Source: Ficedula albicollis
Taxonomy: Eukaryota; Chordata; Aves; Passeriformes; Muscicapidae
Reading direction: 5' to 3'
Assembly: GCF_000247815.1 (NCBI RefSeq)
Contig: NC_021673.1
Coordinates: 40,688,592 to 40,752,591 of the forward strand
Length of the DNA: 64,000 nt
A program made the translations under genes and the position numbers. Positions 38,701-52,702 of this stretch are shown piece after piece. The first letter of the stretch is position 1. Each line of letters opens with the position of its first letter. The notes beneath the pieces were generated by a model. The model ran no database searches. It was not told the origin of the DNA and worked only from the letters and a program-made list of their open reading frames with translations.

Positions 38701-40036
38701 GAACACTGAGGAAGATAAGTAACAAGGATAAGCTGCCAGACCTACAGGTGGTGTAAACTGGTGCTGCTGTGGTAAATTCAGGGGCACTACACTGATTTTC
38801 ACCACCGAGGACTGAGGACTGTAACTAGGGAGGAATGTGTAACAGCCTTGTGAGGCACAGATTTGACTTTCTGTGGAGAATATTGTTCCAGTCTCTCCCA
38901 CGGTTTGTCAGTGACTGCTCCCTGGTGAGAACATGAAGAAATTGTCAGGTCTATTAACCTTAACAAATGTAAATATGAACTCAAAATGTGGAAAAAAATG
39001 CTTGGATCTGAGATGAATTTCATTCTAACAGACTGCACAGCTAAACAGTCACTTATGCAGCCAACCCAGAAACAGCAACCACTGAGAAAGAAAATTATTT
39101 GCCTTCTTCTTTTCAGGTTGTCCTTCCTTCCTGTTTCTTGTTTTGGTGGCACCTCATGTAACCAGTTGCACTGAAGGACATTGGAGTCACTCATGTGATT
39201 TATCCCAAATAAATTACATTGCAAATGCAGGTCTTTCTTCTCCAGTCAAGACTGCTGCTCACGAATTTTCTATATAACTGCAAACAAATCTTACTCACCG
39301 ATTCCCTCACAAAGCTGCTGCTAGGAACAAGACATATGCTCAGTTCTTGCAGCATCTGACTGGAACCAGGAGCTGTATCCCCTTATTTTTGTTCCCTCAA
39401 AGAATGGCATGTCCCATGTTCCCTGTCCTGCAGTGAAAGAGGTATTCTTTTGCCTGATAGAGGCTGTTCCTGATTGTGGGGAAGTGTATGACATCAGACC
39501 AACACCAGCACAGCAAGACTGCTCGGAGCATGACTTAGTTTGGGATGGAGTCCATGTTTACATTTCCCATTAAAAACTTTTGCAATAAAAACAAGTAATC
39601 AAAAGGACACAGCCCACATTTCCATGTCTGCACTCATACAGGAGGGCCTGAGGGATCCCATTGCACTGGGCTGGGTTGCCAGCTCCTGGGTTGCCAGGAG
39701 CTGTGTGAAATGGCCTCTTTCTCCACATCATGAAAAACCTTCCACAAAATTGCTTCCTGCAAGGACCATTACCTTGGAAGGGTTGGGCTGGGGCTAGAGG
39801 AAGAATTGGGCTAGGGAATTCTTTATTTGGCAGATCCTTTGCATTTTCTGCCAACATACACAGACATGCCTGCAAGAAATGCAGGAAAAGCTCCCACTAA
39901 GTCTGTCTGTCAAACCCTCTGGGTGCTGGGGCTGAGAATTGGGAGTCCAAACCTGGAGACATGAGACACTGAAAGCAGAGTAGGGGAGAGAGATTCAAAT
40001 TTTGTCTTTCCCTTGGCTGGACCATCAGTTACCTGA
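35731..40036. other. Non-coding stretch, no feature recognised
   Basis: A short (TA)n run lies at about 36583-36598. Open frames up to 141 codons (minus 38799-39224) carry no recognisable domain. A 14-base phrase, CTGGGTTGCCAG-like, repeats near 39670 and 39687. Confidence 0.55.
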
Positions 40037-40144
40037 GAAAGTGGGTTTCAACCTCCAAGGTCTCACTGAGGGCTCAGGCACTGGGACTGTGAAAGTGGTT
40101 TTCAACCTCCGAGGTCTCACTGAGGGCTCAGGCACTGGGACTGT
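40037..40144. repeat. Two-copy tandem duplication, 54-bp unit
   Basis: Copy 1 is 40037-40090 and copy 2 is 40091-40144, with two differences. The unit is a multiple of three, so the plus frame at 40002-40220 shows an 18-residue repeated phrase, which is not evidence of a gene. Confidence 0.96.
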
Positions 40145-43137
40145 GCATTCAGGTGCTGGCAGGAACACATCTTTCTCACACTGCAGGGTAGCAACAGAAA
40201 ACAGGATTCTCTTTGCTTAACAACCAAGTGTACTGGGATACTTGCCCAGACAGCAGACTTTGAATTTCTGAGTGAGAAAATAAAAATAAAATAAGAGAGC
40301 ATTCCAAAGCATTAGGAGAGTTGCCTTTATACACAAGAAATTGATGAATACTTTGCATACTATAGTGGCACTATGGAATATACTCAATGGGACAAGGATA
40401 AAAAACAGGACTAGATTTGTCAGAATAACTTTAAAACATATGTGGACATTGTGTTCCTCTAGCTCCCTTTGCATTTGGACAAAAAAAAGATATTATACTT
40501 ACTGCTTTTTTCTTCCCTTAAAAAAGAAGGCACTTAAATGTCAATGAAGATTTTATTTCATTTTGGAGCTTTCTTGTGTTTTTCAGTTTCCAAGTCAGAG
40601 GTGAAGTGGGTAAAAAGCCCTTCGTTTTATTTAGCATGAAATGAATTAAAAGAAAGTGGCACCTCTAGGAATAAAATGTCTTCAGTCTGCATGTTCATGT
40701 AAGTGTAAAACGTACTGCAAGGCAGATTGCTTCTCCAGTTTCACTACACATTTGTAATAATAAAAAAGTGGACTCTGAGGAGAAGTGAGCCATGAGCTGT
40801 GTGATTTAACAGCTACATTAACACACAAAGAAAAAGGTGCAAAAGTTCAAGACAGTTCTCTATTAACAGAAAAATAAAACAGCACCCAGAAATGCATAAA
40901 GAGGCAGTAAATGAAAGATTGGATGATATAAGTGGTAAGAAAAAATCTAGACAGATTCCCATTTGAAAATTAATAGAGGCTCCCAGTTGCAGCTAAATCA
41001 GGGGAAGGGAGGCAGAAACAAATGAGCAGACAGAGGAAGGGAGGAGGGATCATACATTGCACATTGCAATGCACAGTTACGGGTACTTGGCTAAAACACT
41101 GTGTTGGCATGAATGAGAACAGATACCAGGATTCTAATTTACAATACAGAGATGCAGGGAACATCCCCTCGGTGTTTGTGGGAGGGTAAACTAATGCCTG
41201 AGTCATTCAGAAAGCACTGATAGCCTGCTTATAATACCCACATCTGTCACACTACTCTCTGTTGTAATTACGCTCCCCTTGATGGGAAAGAAGAAGATTA
41301 TGTAGAAGATTATCCCAGGGAAGGATGTACTCATGAATCTGCAGGCAACATTCAAAGGACAATCCACTCAGAACTTGTCTAATTCAAGAAGCAATAGAGC
41401 ATACTGAGCCACTGAGCCACATTTCATCATAATAAAGCTAAACAAAAAGAAGAGACATACTTAACACTGAGCAGACCTTTGATACCAAAGTAAAGGAAAA
41501 CAGATGGAAACTGGAGGAAAACACCTAACTAATACCTAAATAACTCCTTCTGGGCTACCTGTAGGTAATCAAAGCCGGATCTTAAGAACAGAATAGAATA
41601 AAACACCTCAGGAAGAAATCTTGCTTCTTGAATGTCTAGCAGACAAAAAACCAAAACAACTGTGTATCTCTAACTCCCATTTGAAAGGCACCAATCTGAA
41701 AGTGCCTATCCACCATGGAGAAAAGAAAAAAAAGCAAACAGTTAGCACTGAAACATACTGAATATTTTTTAATATTTTCTGCTATTCATTCTACTTTGAG
41801 ACAACTGAAAACAAGCTATAGCACTTCCAATTTAAACTTGATGCTCAGTGATTATATTATCGGTTGTCCATGTAGCTCAGCCTTAGAAAAAAGATGTGGA
41901 GAATCAATAGGATTCTATGCTAATGATGAATTGGTAATAGCTCAGAGTAGCTTGTTCTCTTCAACTGATACCATCAGGGTAATGGCAGTGCCAAGGAAAT
42001 GACAGACTTGAGCCTTTGCAAGATAATGATCACATTTACTCCTGTTTAGAAAGAAAAAAGGATTAAGAACACATGATTTTAGCAGTGCAAGCAAAATAGA
42101 ATGTTACAAATGCTCTATTACAAAAAAAAAAAAAGGAAAAGGGGGGGTTGAGAATGAAATTGGAAACAAATATTATTGCTGGACTAAAACTTTGGTGATT
42201 TGGTTGATCTGTGAATTGGTCCCTCAAGACTTCCTCTGGCCCCCCTCACTTTCCCCCAGATATCCTGTAAAGATGTTTGCAAAAAACTGTTTAGAGGTGC
42301 AGCTACCTGGTATCCACATTTTCCTGTTTCAAGGAGAAAATCAGATAGTACCACCCTTTTGCTGTTCCATCTTTGTCTCTCTGTGGAAGCATAAAAATCC
42401 AGCACATGCCAGAAAACGCCCACACGTCTTTCCAAAACAGACTGGGGATCTACATGGGTGCAGGGGCAGGGCTGGAAATCGGCATTTTCCTCTAGATGAA
42501 GGTGATGTGACCTACAGTGTGGTTAGGTCATAAGTCAAGACCTTAAAATTATGCATGTTTAGTTCCTAGTGGTAAAGCACCAAGCTTTTTCCTACACACC
42601 ACATGAAGATGTAGTGTGATTGTCAGAGCCTTACACTTAGAAAATTAGGGAATTGGCAGAAAAATGGGGATATGCAGACAGGCACCTGCCACATGTGCCT
42701 TCAGGACTGCAAGTGCACAAGTACCAGTACAACATTTTACAGCATTGTCTTTAATTTTCATCCCAGATCCCCAGCATCCCATATGGAAGAGGTTCATTGT
42801 AATTAAGGAGTACACCAGCTGTTTCCATGTTGCAGCTTTGTGGATTTGCTCTGGTTTATGCATACTGCATCTGATTTAATGTACACTTAAGCTACTGGGA
42901 AATCTCATGCGTAAAGCATCACAGAGGAGCTCATACATCCTCTTTGCACCCTGGGACTAGAATCTATTTGCATTCCAGAGCCTTTTTTGTTTCAGACATA
43001 CCTACACATGAGTTTTACTTCTCTCAGACTTCTGTTTGCACTGTAGCCCTTATTGTTCCTCTTCTCTCCTGTAGCTGGCAAAAGAAAGCTGTAGCATCTT
43101 TGTATTTTGTGCCTTGCCTGTAAGATCTGTGGCAGTG
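40145..43137. other. Non-coding stretch, no feature recognised
   Basis: Short A-run followed by a G-run at about 42121-42148. Open frames up to 113 codons (plus 42192-42533) are unrecognised. Confidence 0.55.
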
Positions 43138-43570
43138 TATTACGTTTAGAGAGTTTGAGGCCAGAGGGGATCTTTAGTTCATCAGCTACTGCTCTTCACA
43201 TTGCCCTCTAAGTAACTTGTCATTGCCAAAAAAATGACACATCTTCAGAGAGCATGCCCGTTCTGGAAGTCATTGAAAGACAGAGAATCTATCACTTCAC
43301 CAGATATTTTGTTTCAATCTCTCCGACCAGAAGAACCTATGCCCTGTTTTTAGTTTGAATTTGCTGTTCTTTAGCTTCATGGTTTTTTCTGTACTCTTTC
43401 TTGCTAGATTAAATAGATGATTCACTCACGGTATTTTCTCCCTAGTATGAGTTTTCTGTGACCAATGAGTTACTTTTCTTATGGATTCATTCTGTAGTGC
43501 CCAGCACCAAAAGCATGATCAGCCTCTATACTGCTCCTTGAAGAGAAACAAGTTAGATCACTTCTATCCT
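43138..43570 (-). mobile_element. Ancient CR1-type LINE remnant, 3' region
   Basis: On the plus strand the text opens with GAGTTTGAGGCCAGAGGGGA and then TCATCAGCTACTGCTC. It continues with a TATCACTTCACC phrase, TAGTTTGAATTTG, TTCTTGCTAGATTAAATAG and GATCAGCC, in the order seen in the reverse-complemented 3' region of an old CR1 lineage typical of turtles and crocodilians. It is strongly decayed. Called from memory of the family. Confidence 0.65.
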
Positions 43571-46320
43571 CTTTTATTCATTCAATTAAACAAGTTTGTT
43601 ATCAAAATAAAATTGGCTAATTATTCCCTGGCTAACTATCCTTCTTGACTGCTTTTATAGTTTCACTGACCTGTCACAGTGGGCTGCTGCCTCGAACAAT
43701 GTGCCAGTAGTTAAATCAAGTATTAACCAGCAGAGATTGACATTAAGTAATGTAAAAGTATTCATAATTTCAGCTACTATCAAAGAGAAATCTGGACTGC
43801 TGGTAACAGCAGTTACCAGAAAAGTTTAAATGCTGCAGGGCATTTTCAGTACTTACATTGAGTGATATGCTCACTGTGGTGGCTTAGTCAAAAAAAATAT
43901 GTTGTCTAAAGCACAATTATGCACTTCTGGCATAGCAGCATTTCAGAGCTAGCAACTGGGTGGAAACATGAAAGCACCAACATGACCCTTTTAGGTTTCC
44001 CTGTAAAAACCAATAGGCAGAGGCAGCTTCAGAGGCAATCTCATCTACCTGTCAAAGCCAAAGGTGTAGAAGTTTGCATGGGCTGAGCAAAGCTGAGGGT
44101 GCTGGCAATGCCAGCCATTTTCTCCACCACTGGAGCTCCAGGGATCAATGGCAGAACCTTGTCTCTCAAATCAGCCCTCAGCTCCTCCAGGTGCCTGCAG
44201 GCAGCTCTAGCTCTGGAGGGCAAGACTGTCTACTCCCCCAGAGAACATGCTTGTAGATTTTTTTTTCAACCAGTATTGATCCTGCTTAAGGGCAGGTCAC
44301 TACCCAAAGTTACATCAAGCAAATTGGAAGGATGGAGGACTGAAAGTGAGAATGTGGAAGCTATAGTCTTTTAAAAAATGTTAAAATGTTGAGCTAGAAG
44401 AAAGCCAGTTACCTACACAAAGTAGTGGGGTTTACCAGCTATACTGTGAGTCGCTTCTAACATCAAAACACCTTAAATTCACTATGGGTTTATTCTAGTA
44501 AGACAAATGGCTTCCTTCCTGATTATAATCTTGAAAGCAAGAATGTATAGACAAAGACAACACCAAGTCACCCTGAGCAGCACTTTACATTTGAAATCCC
44601 CCTTAATTGTTGTCTGGGCTTTTTGAAGGATGTTACACTGTCATCTTGAATTGCCAGTTCTTAGATTTCAATGATGGTTTAAAAATTTACAAAGTTAGTC
44701 CTAGCCATAGGGAGAACTGCCTGGAAAAAAACCAACAAATCAAAAACCAAAAAGCCCCCAAAAACCCAATAAGGAAGATTTATAGAAACATTGTTTCATA
44801 CCATCTAATTTTTCTCCCATGCACATTTCATGCCCTCATCCAAATAATTATATTGTCATAAAATTCAATTTTAAAATTTAAAATTATATTTTCTTCAGTT
44901 CGTTAAAATCTGTTTATGTACAACTGAAACTAACTTATTTGGAGTGCTGCCTTAAAAGAATTGATATTCAGCATCTTTTATGTAAAATGTCCAAGTTTGT
45001 TCACAAAAGAAAAATATTCTTCCTAATCCTGCATTTATGGATGGATTGCAAAATATAAACTTCAGAGATATGAAACAACTTTAAGGGAAGGCAAAATGTT
45101 AATTTATTCCAAAATACAGATTTCCATACATGAAATATGAAAACAACTTCTAATATAAGATTAAGATTTTTCAGGCTCATGATTTGCAGGGGTTTGGAGA
45201 TAACCACTTTGCAGAGAAATTCCTCAATATTTCTGTGCACTCACAGATGACAAAATGAAAACTGCCACCTAATCAAAATTGCATTTGGCAAAAATGCAAG
45301 AGATAATTTAAATTTCCATCGCATACATTCAAGGCTGTATAATGAGCCATATACAGGTTCCTTTTCTGTATTATGCTGTATATGGACTAGGAGATTATTT
45401 AGAATAATATTAACTTTCTTGCTATATTAATATGCACTGCTTTATGGCTAAATATTTTTAATATCTTCCAATATTCCTGTTGTGATATTCCACAGTATCC
45501 TGTTGTGATATTATAATATTCCATGCTGCCTTCAAAGTAAGCAACAAAGTGAAGAGCAATTAAGGGACTGTGCACCTACACACACAGCTGGGAAACAGCT
45601 ACTGGAACATTTTAAGATCTCTGTGTATTGGGATATCAACGGTCTTTTTAATTAGGAAAAATGTTTAAAACCCCTTTTTACTTACAATTCACTTCAATTA
45701 CAGCCTGATTCTAAGTGGACCTTAGAAAAAATTACTCACACCTCTATCACGATGATGTGACCTGATGTTCTGCACTTCATTGCCTCTGAAGCAGTCACTT
45801 CATCACCTCCTGTGCTCTCCTGTTTTTTAGCAACAAAAAAGTTGCTCTTTTAAACTGTGCTGCACTTATGTTTGCTATGGATTCCACTCTTATGCTGTTT
45901 TACTTCTGATTGGCTGTGTTGAACAATTGGGGTTCTTTGCAGTAACTAAAATAAGCCTTATAACAATTATTGCTACCTTTACTGATCCTGCAAAATTATT
46001 TTTCCATTTATTTGGGAAATTGTAAAGCTCTTTCCACTTAGCAACTGTATTGTGATTTACTGAAGAAATTACTACTGCCATCAGGGCCAAAATTATGATC
46101 TCTATTAAGAATGTAGTTCAGCCAATAAAAAACGCTGTGGAAGTTAGATTTAATCTGCCTGGTCTGTACTGAGACAGATATTAGGTACTGTATTCTATAT
46201 ATAATAGGCATGATTTAGTTATTATAAATACATGTGATAAAATGCTCTTTATTTTCTGAGAGCTTGAATACACAGGCTAATCTTAGCAATAATTCTTCAA
46301 GGAAGATTTCCACTCTACTG
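43571..46320. other. Non-coding stretch, no feature recognised
   Basis: A locally GC-richer patch at 44020-44240 is open on both strands (about 60-90 codons) without a recognised family. TCCTGTTGTGATATT is repeated near 45475 and 45498. Otherwise AT-rich. Confidence 0.5.
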
Positions 46321-46475
46321 AAAATACATATCATACTTTTTTTGAGAGGGTTAGGATTCTCTTCATATAAAATAAAGAGAGAAATAGAGGATTCTGCAAA
46401 ATACATATCATACTTTTTTTTGAGAGGGTTAGGATTCTCTTAATATAAAATAAAGAGAGAAATAGAGGATTCTGC
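46321..46475. repeat. Two-copy tandem duplication, 77-bp unit
   Basis: Copy 1 is 46321-46397 and copy 2 begins at 46398. One T-run length difference and one substitution separate them. Confidence 0.95.
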
Positions 46476-49369
46476 AGTTTAAAAAGTTATACACAAATGT
46501 AAAATTATTTTTTGGGTGGAGATAATACTTCAAGAGCAGTCTAGGGAGAAATGAAGCTTCATCAAAGGCATGTTTGACTCAGTAGGTCAGAAGCCCTCCC
46601 ATGTCAGAGTCCTCTGCCATCCCAAGAGGAGGGGGTAAAGTTTGCAATAAGCCTTGCTGTAATAATGTCTGGAAACTTCCAAGACCTGTCTGAAAAGTCT
46701 GTGCTTCACAACTCTGTTATGCACACAGCAGGTACTAAAATTCAGCAATAAAATACCTTACGTCTCTTTTTGTCAAGTCCTTCATTTTTCCACAGCTATT
46801 AAAAGCACTTCACAAAAGATAGTTTTTTCCTTTTTGTTAATTGATCCTCACCTGGGTTACAAGTAGAAGAAACAGCAGAAGTTATTCATGCAGTGCCATA
46901 TCTGTGATTTTACTTCAAGGTAGTCTTGGGAAAACTAAAAAAAAAACAAAATAATGTCTTTACTTTGTAAGCCTTGTCAATAGGTTTTGTTTAAAGGTCT
47001 GATTTCTGCAGGCTGAATCCTACAATGCAAACAGGGCTTTATCAAACAGTTAGTTCCTTAGTGTAGTTCTGCAGAGGTCTGATGGACTGGCATCAAGGTT
47101 ACTGCCTGTAGAAGACCAAAATGGGAGGTGGTTTTTTTATTCCAAGAAAGAGTCTTGGGAACACCACCTGGCACTACATTTCTCTCTTTTTTTGAGGAGT
47201 TCCCTTTCCTCATCTTTCTTGTCTCCTTACTCCATAACAAGAGGGTTTTGATAATAGAGAACTCTTTCTCAAACATATCTCTAATTATTGACATCCTTCT
47301 CCTACTACTTCTTTCTGAAGTTGCACTCTGAAGTATCACATGTCAAACACCTCTATTGCCACCCTGGGAATATCCTGAATTCATACTCTAGGCATGTTCT
47401 TGAAATAGTCTTTTTTCTGCTTAAAATGGCCTTCCTGGAGGTCAGAACCGTTCAAGAGACAACATTCCCACAGAGCTTCATGAAGTGTATATCATAAATC
47501 ACAGCCATCCCATGCATACCTTACCCAACGCAGATGTGGTGCATCAGAAACACAGACCACCGAGCAGTTTTTCAAAATTGCTCTTCCTTTCTCGTTATCT
47601 TTTCAAAAAGTTAATGGTATCACAGAGACCAAACCCGACACTGTGAGATTTAGGAATTTTTTCACACAGAAAACATGAAATTCTGTGGGGCTTGGTGAAA
47701 TATCCATTCTATTCACATTGCTTTTTATATCTTTTGGAAGAATCAATGTTTTTCTACCACACTTACGGAATTTATATTGGTTATGTTTTCTTGTCAAAGC
47801 TGAGATACTTTTCCCTCAAGAGGATTTCCTTTGAGTAATTGCCTAACTGGTGGCCACTGAGCTGTAATTACTCCAGATGAAACCAATTGTCATCATTCCT
47901 TACCGTGCAAACTGCGCTGCAAACACTCCAAACAGCATTCCCATTAGTCATATCTCCAGCACAACCTGCACATTTTTCCTGCTGAAAACAGATATTGATT
48001 TGACACCGTGCTGAGATGATATGATGTATAACTGATTGTACATTTCTCTATAGTATTAGATTAGACTAATGCACCCAGGTTTTCAATCTAATTATGTCTG
48101 CTCATCTGATGGAGAGAGTCGTACCCTGTGCAATTGCCTTGGCAATTGCCAATATCACTTTATGATAATCTACTTAGAGTGAAAGAATCCTAGTGAATCC
48201 TGACTTTCTCCCAGAGCTTTTCTAATGTCACTTGCATTTTAAAGGAACATTAGGTTTGTCTCAGTTGGTAAATAAACATTTGAATCCTACTCATGAAAAA
48301 TCACAGAAGAAAGCAGTCAACATTTTCATGGTCTTTGAAAGAGTCTATCACATTGGCAGTCTATCACTGTTCCATAAATGCACTCTGGAATGATTTGGTC
48401 TTGGCAATTGATAATGATAAATACTTGAGCTTTGCAGCTGACCCTGGATCTGGACTCAAGACTTCCCCCAGTGTGAGATTATCTAATGTATCTCTTTTTA
48501 CTCCCTGAACAGTACCTGCTTGATAAGGCATATAGTCACAGTCATCTTAAATTTGGCAGGAAAACTAGGTGGTAAACACATCATTAATATCCAGCTGGAC
48601 AAAGAGAGGAACAAAACCAAAATGAGCAGGAGACAGAAAGTACAAATAGTCTTTGATAATGAGTAGCTCCATTGTTATGAAGCAAGGAATTGCCAAAACA
48701 CCACAGAATTTTTTTGGATGTTATTTATTATCCATTACTTCTCATGGAAATCTAAATCCTATCACTTTGCTCTCCTCGTTCTCAGCAAAAGTACAATAGT
48801 GTAACCTGAAGCATGTCAGGGAAACAGGCTCACTTGAGAATCTTTTGGGTCTGTGAATGATCAGGATATGAAAAGAATGCTCAGCTTCTGTGAAGCAATA
48901 GCCAAGAAGTTAAACAGCACCTTAGCATCAATACACTAACCAGAAAAAAAGGAACAATTCCCCTGCTTGGACTCTATTTTTGTGAGAAACCTAATTACAA
49001 AATCTGTGTGATACTGAATTGACTGTAAAATAGATGAGGTTAGATTTGTCCTTGAGAAAAAGGACAAAAGTAGCAAATTGTGAGGATGAAGATGGCGATC
49101 AGCCAGTAGCTCTGAAAGAGCTCACCAGTGAAATAGTTTGATTACTGAAAATGGTGGATAATGTTCTTAAACCTGCCTCACACACCTGAAGATGTCAGAT
49201 ATGATTGTAACTGAACAAAAAACAGTTTCAGGGAGAACCATGGAAGTCCAAATATAGAATCCTGATGCCTGTCCTTGGCCTTAACAGTATGCTAATATCA
49301 GAAAGAACATACACCTGGATAAGTATGATCAATTAGGGAAAAGTCCATGTTTTTTTCTTTAAGGCTATG
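46476..49369. other. Non-coding stretch, no feature recognised
   Basis: No repeat family or gene recognised. The sequence from about 49090 may belong to the ancient CR1 that follows, but I cannot align it. Confidence 0.5.
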
Positions 49370-50330
49370 CCTTACCTTGCAGTCTCAGTGGAGTTATTTG
49401 AAGAAGTCAGGAAGGAGTTGAATAGAGTAAACTGGCTGATGTGGTGTATCTGAACTTCTAAAGCAACTTCAATAGATTTCCTCACATTTAATTTCCTGAG
49501 CATTTGTAATAAACATTAAAAAACAAGAGAAGAGGAGTGAACAAATGTGATGGTGGGCAGAAGCCAGAGGGATGTGCACAGGAGCCTGTTCTGGTTACAA
49601 TATTGATAAATTACCTCTCTGTGAAGAACTGCACAACTTACAAGACTGATTGCCTGTGTATATTGCAGTAGTTGATAGCTTTCAGTATAGATAAACATAA
49701 AGGGATGAGCCCTGGACAAAAGTAGTTCTACTGTCGCATCTTAAATGATGGGATCTGAGCCCAGTGCTAATATTCAGAAGTGAGATTGTTCCATGAATAC
49801 ATCAACGTATTGGTCAGTAGCAGTCAGGGATAAATAAAAGTTAAAATTGCAGGCATTTGTAATAAAAATAGAGTGTGCAATAGGCAATATTACTGTAACA
49901 CTGCATGGCTCCATGGCTTGACTACAATTTGAAAAATATGCATTTTACATCTGCCTGTGCCAGAAAATTTATATTACAATTAGAAAAGGTGCCAAGAAAA
50001 GCTTGAAGGATAATCTGAAGTGGAAAACACCTCCTATAAAAGATGCAATTGAGCAGGCTATGACTTCTGATTTTGGGAAAATTATCCAGAAAAAATTATG
50101 ATTGGTATGAAGACTGTAATTAGAAAGCAACTGTGAGCAGTGCTGTCTACCACAAGAACTGCAGTTTTCCACATGGAGCTGGTGGGAGCCAGATTGAGAA
50201 CAAACAACAAAGGAAATGGTTCATTGTGCACCATTTACCTGACAAGTTGAAATATTTGCCAAAGGACACTGCAGAATTATGGAGCATTTACAAGATCTCC
50301 TTTTGTTCAGCAAGTACTTGGTGAGAATAC
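49370..50330 (+). mobile_element. Ancient CR1-type LINE remnant, RT to 3' region
   Basis: At 49438-49485 the plus strand reads DVVYLNF, stop, SNFNRFPH, which matches RT motif A (normally DVVYLDFSKAFDKVPH) with the catalytic Asp changed to Asn. A diverged counterpart of the GVPQGSVLGP region lies at about 49565-49610. At 49980-50015 the frame reads LEKVPRKA, stop, RII, matching the LEKVQRRATKMI landmark. Phrases from the 3' region follow to about 50310. Many stops and deletions; long dead. The collinear order of four landmarks supports the call. Confidence 0.75.
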
Positions 50331-52618
50331 GATCTTGGATTAGGACAATCTTACGAATCCATATGTCCAGAAATGCTTTTTGGTGATCACAGATTTGGTG
50401 CATTGATTATGACCTGGAAAAAGGAAACACAAAGCCATAGCAAAATGACTACTGAGGAAGAAATAATGCTGCAGATAAATCATATACAGCACGTTATTTT
50501 TCTTTTTCTTTAATGCCATGAGTGATTTCTGAAGAGGCAGGAGTCCTATTGTCACACCTGTAACTAAGACCATCAGCCACAGAGGGTTGTGTATCAGGGC
50601 AGGAACCTGTAGGCTGGAAGCCAGTGAATGACTGATGTTGTGTTCCAGGTGGTTTTAAGTGGTAGAATAAGAAGTTCAGGGCCCTGGAGAGTTGGTACAA
50701 CCAATTGCCTGCTGTGCACTTTAAATCAGGGAAAGCAGCTTGCAATTAGCAAGGAGTGTTGCAGGTCTTGTCAATATACTCTGTTTTACTGATTATTAGA
50801 AAGGTACAAAACATCTGGGTCAAATTGTTAGTGGATGTAAATCTCTGTCAATTAAAATGAGAGTTCTAAAGTTTCAGAATCAGGTAAAAAATAAATCCTA
50901 TGAGAAGGGGAACAACAATCATAAAACCTGGTCGAAAGTAACAATTCCCCCTCTATCTCTCCTGACTACCACATATGGCTGCTCCAGCTTCACAGAAAGA
51001 AAAGCTCCATCCAGTGAAAGAGTCATTGGCAACATAGTAATCTGCTCTACTGTCTTGCACCCATTGTTAAAAAATAAAAAAAAAAAAAGCATTAATATTT
51101 TACCTTCATGTCATCACATCCAAGAGCTGGAGCCTCATCTACAACCCCTTGAAGTCAGTGAAGGCTGTCATTGACTTCAGCTGGCATTGGAACAGACTCT
51201 GAGAATGTAAATTGCCTGCTAGCAAGCTAAATAAAGATCTGGGTTCAATTCAACTTGAACATAGATAAATTTAATAGTACTGGCATCAGTGAAGTTATAC
51301 AGGTCTGCAAGCACACCAGCCTTCATTCTGTTTGTTGCTGTTCACTTGACTTCAGTAACTCATTCCATGAGGTAACACATCAAAATGGCATTTGATAATG
51401 ATTTTCACTATCAGTGAAGGCATGAAGCAGAAGATTAAGTAGAAATCAAAGTTTCCAGGGGTGAATAATAGTATCTTACAAATGGGAAAGGATACTTTGC
51501 ACTGTTTATGCCATGCATAGCATTCCAAAAAATCAAAGCCAATCCCTTTTTCAAGACAGCATGAAGTCAAGCCCTATCTAGAAAATGGTACATTTATAAG
51601 GATTTCAAAAAAAAGCCTTCTTGCTATTATCTCTGGGATGAGATAGACTTTGCTGTAATGACATAAAAATATTCTTGCCTCCAATGTTTGATTGGCATAA
51701 TCTGTCCACAACACCTACAGAATATCATACTATATTGCAGGATTGTGGCATCAGACTTTTTTAGGAGCAAGTATTTGGAACATCTTGAAATATTTCATTG
51801 TCATATATATGTCTGTGAGTATGATAGAAAATAAATTCTGCTGCTGGTCTCTCGGGATGAGTCTTCTTGCACACAGAAATACTAATTCAAGTCTTCATCA
51901 CAGCATAGAGACACAGCTTATTGTGGTGTCTGGGCTTGTGAAGACAAGAAGAAGCAAAACAGAAAGAGAAAACAATTCTAGTAAGTATTTATGTCATCTG
52001 AGTAATTGCTTTGAAGGGAAGAAAACAAGAGCTGCTACACAAGTTTCTATTCTAATATTTTATATTGCTATACAACAAGTGTCACAAATTCACACAATTT
52101 AACACTGAGTTTTGGTTGGGTTTTTGTTGTGCTTTTTTGACTGACAACATTTTTTTCCCCAGTATCTCAAACAAAACCCACCAGTGTTGTTCTTTGCCAA
52201 GATTACATTAAACATGCCATATTGGTGGGAAAGAAGATAATCCTCAAGAAAACCAGTTGGAACTGACCAGTTCTTGCCCAACTCTTTCCTAATCATGCAA
52301 TGAGAACCACAACATCTCATCTACTCACTGAGATCATTTTGCATAAATATTTTTGGTCACATGGGGAATCAAATCTCTCAAACAAGATGATCAGTTGCTG
52401 TCTGGATGGGAGTGTCCACCACAAGCATTCTTGCAAGAACAGCTTCTACAGTATCAAAATGGGTCACCACAATTTGTTCTGATGGTTTCTTACAGTCCAG
52501 CTGATCTGTGGTCCTACATGATGACTATCGTACACCAATGATCCATTTCTTAAAACTTAAAACTGTACACAGAACGTCTTCCAGCTTTCCTACTATGTAC
52601 AGATGTCCTACCTATAAC
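50331..52618. other. Non-coding stretch, no feature recognised
   Basis: An A-rich run lies at about 51069-51088. Open frames up to 119 codons (plus 51743-52102) show no recognisable domain. Confidence 0.55.
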
Positions 52619-52702
52619 CACAGAACTAGGGAATGATTTAGGTTGGAAGGGACTTATGAAGGTTATCTATTCCAATCTCCCACTGCCCCCAATCCTGCCC
52701 TT
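52619..52702 (-). mobile_element. CR1 LINE, short 3'-end fragment
   Basis: The plus strand shows a mutated tail (CACAGAACTAGGGAATG), then TTTAGGTTGGAAGGGAC, TTATCTATTCCAATCTCCCA and CTGCCCCCAATCCTGCCC, the reverse complement of the CR1 3' UTR. About 85 bp, 5'-truncated. Confidence 0.87.

Noticed and set aside
44041..44374. Overlapping sense and antisense frames, one with a helical-looking LEELRADLRDKVLPLIPG phrase
   Set aside because: Short, no family recognised, both strands open, and no conserved neighbour to support an exon.
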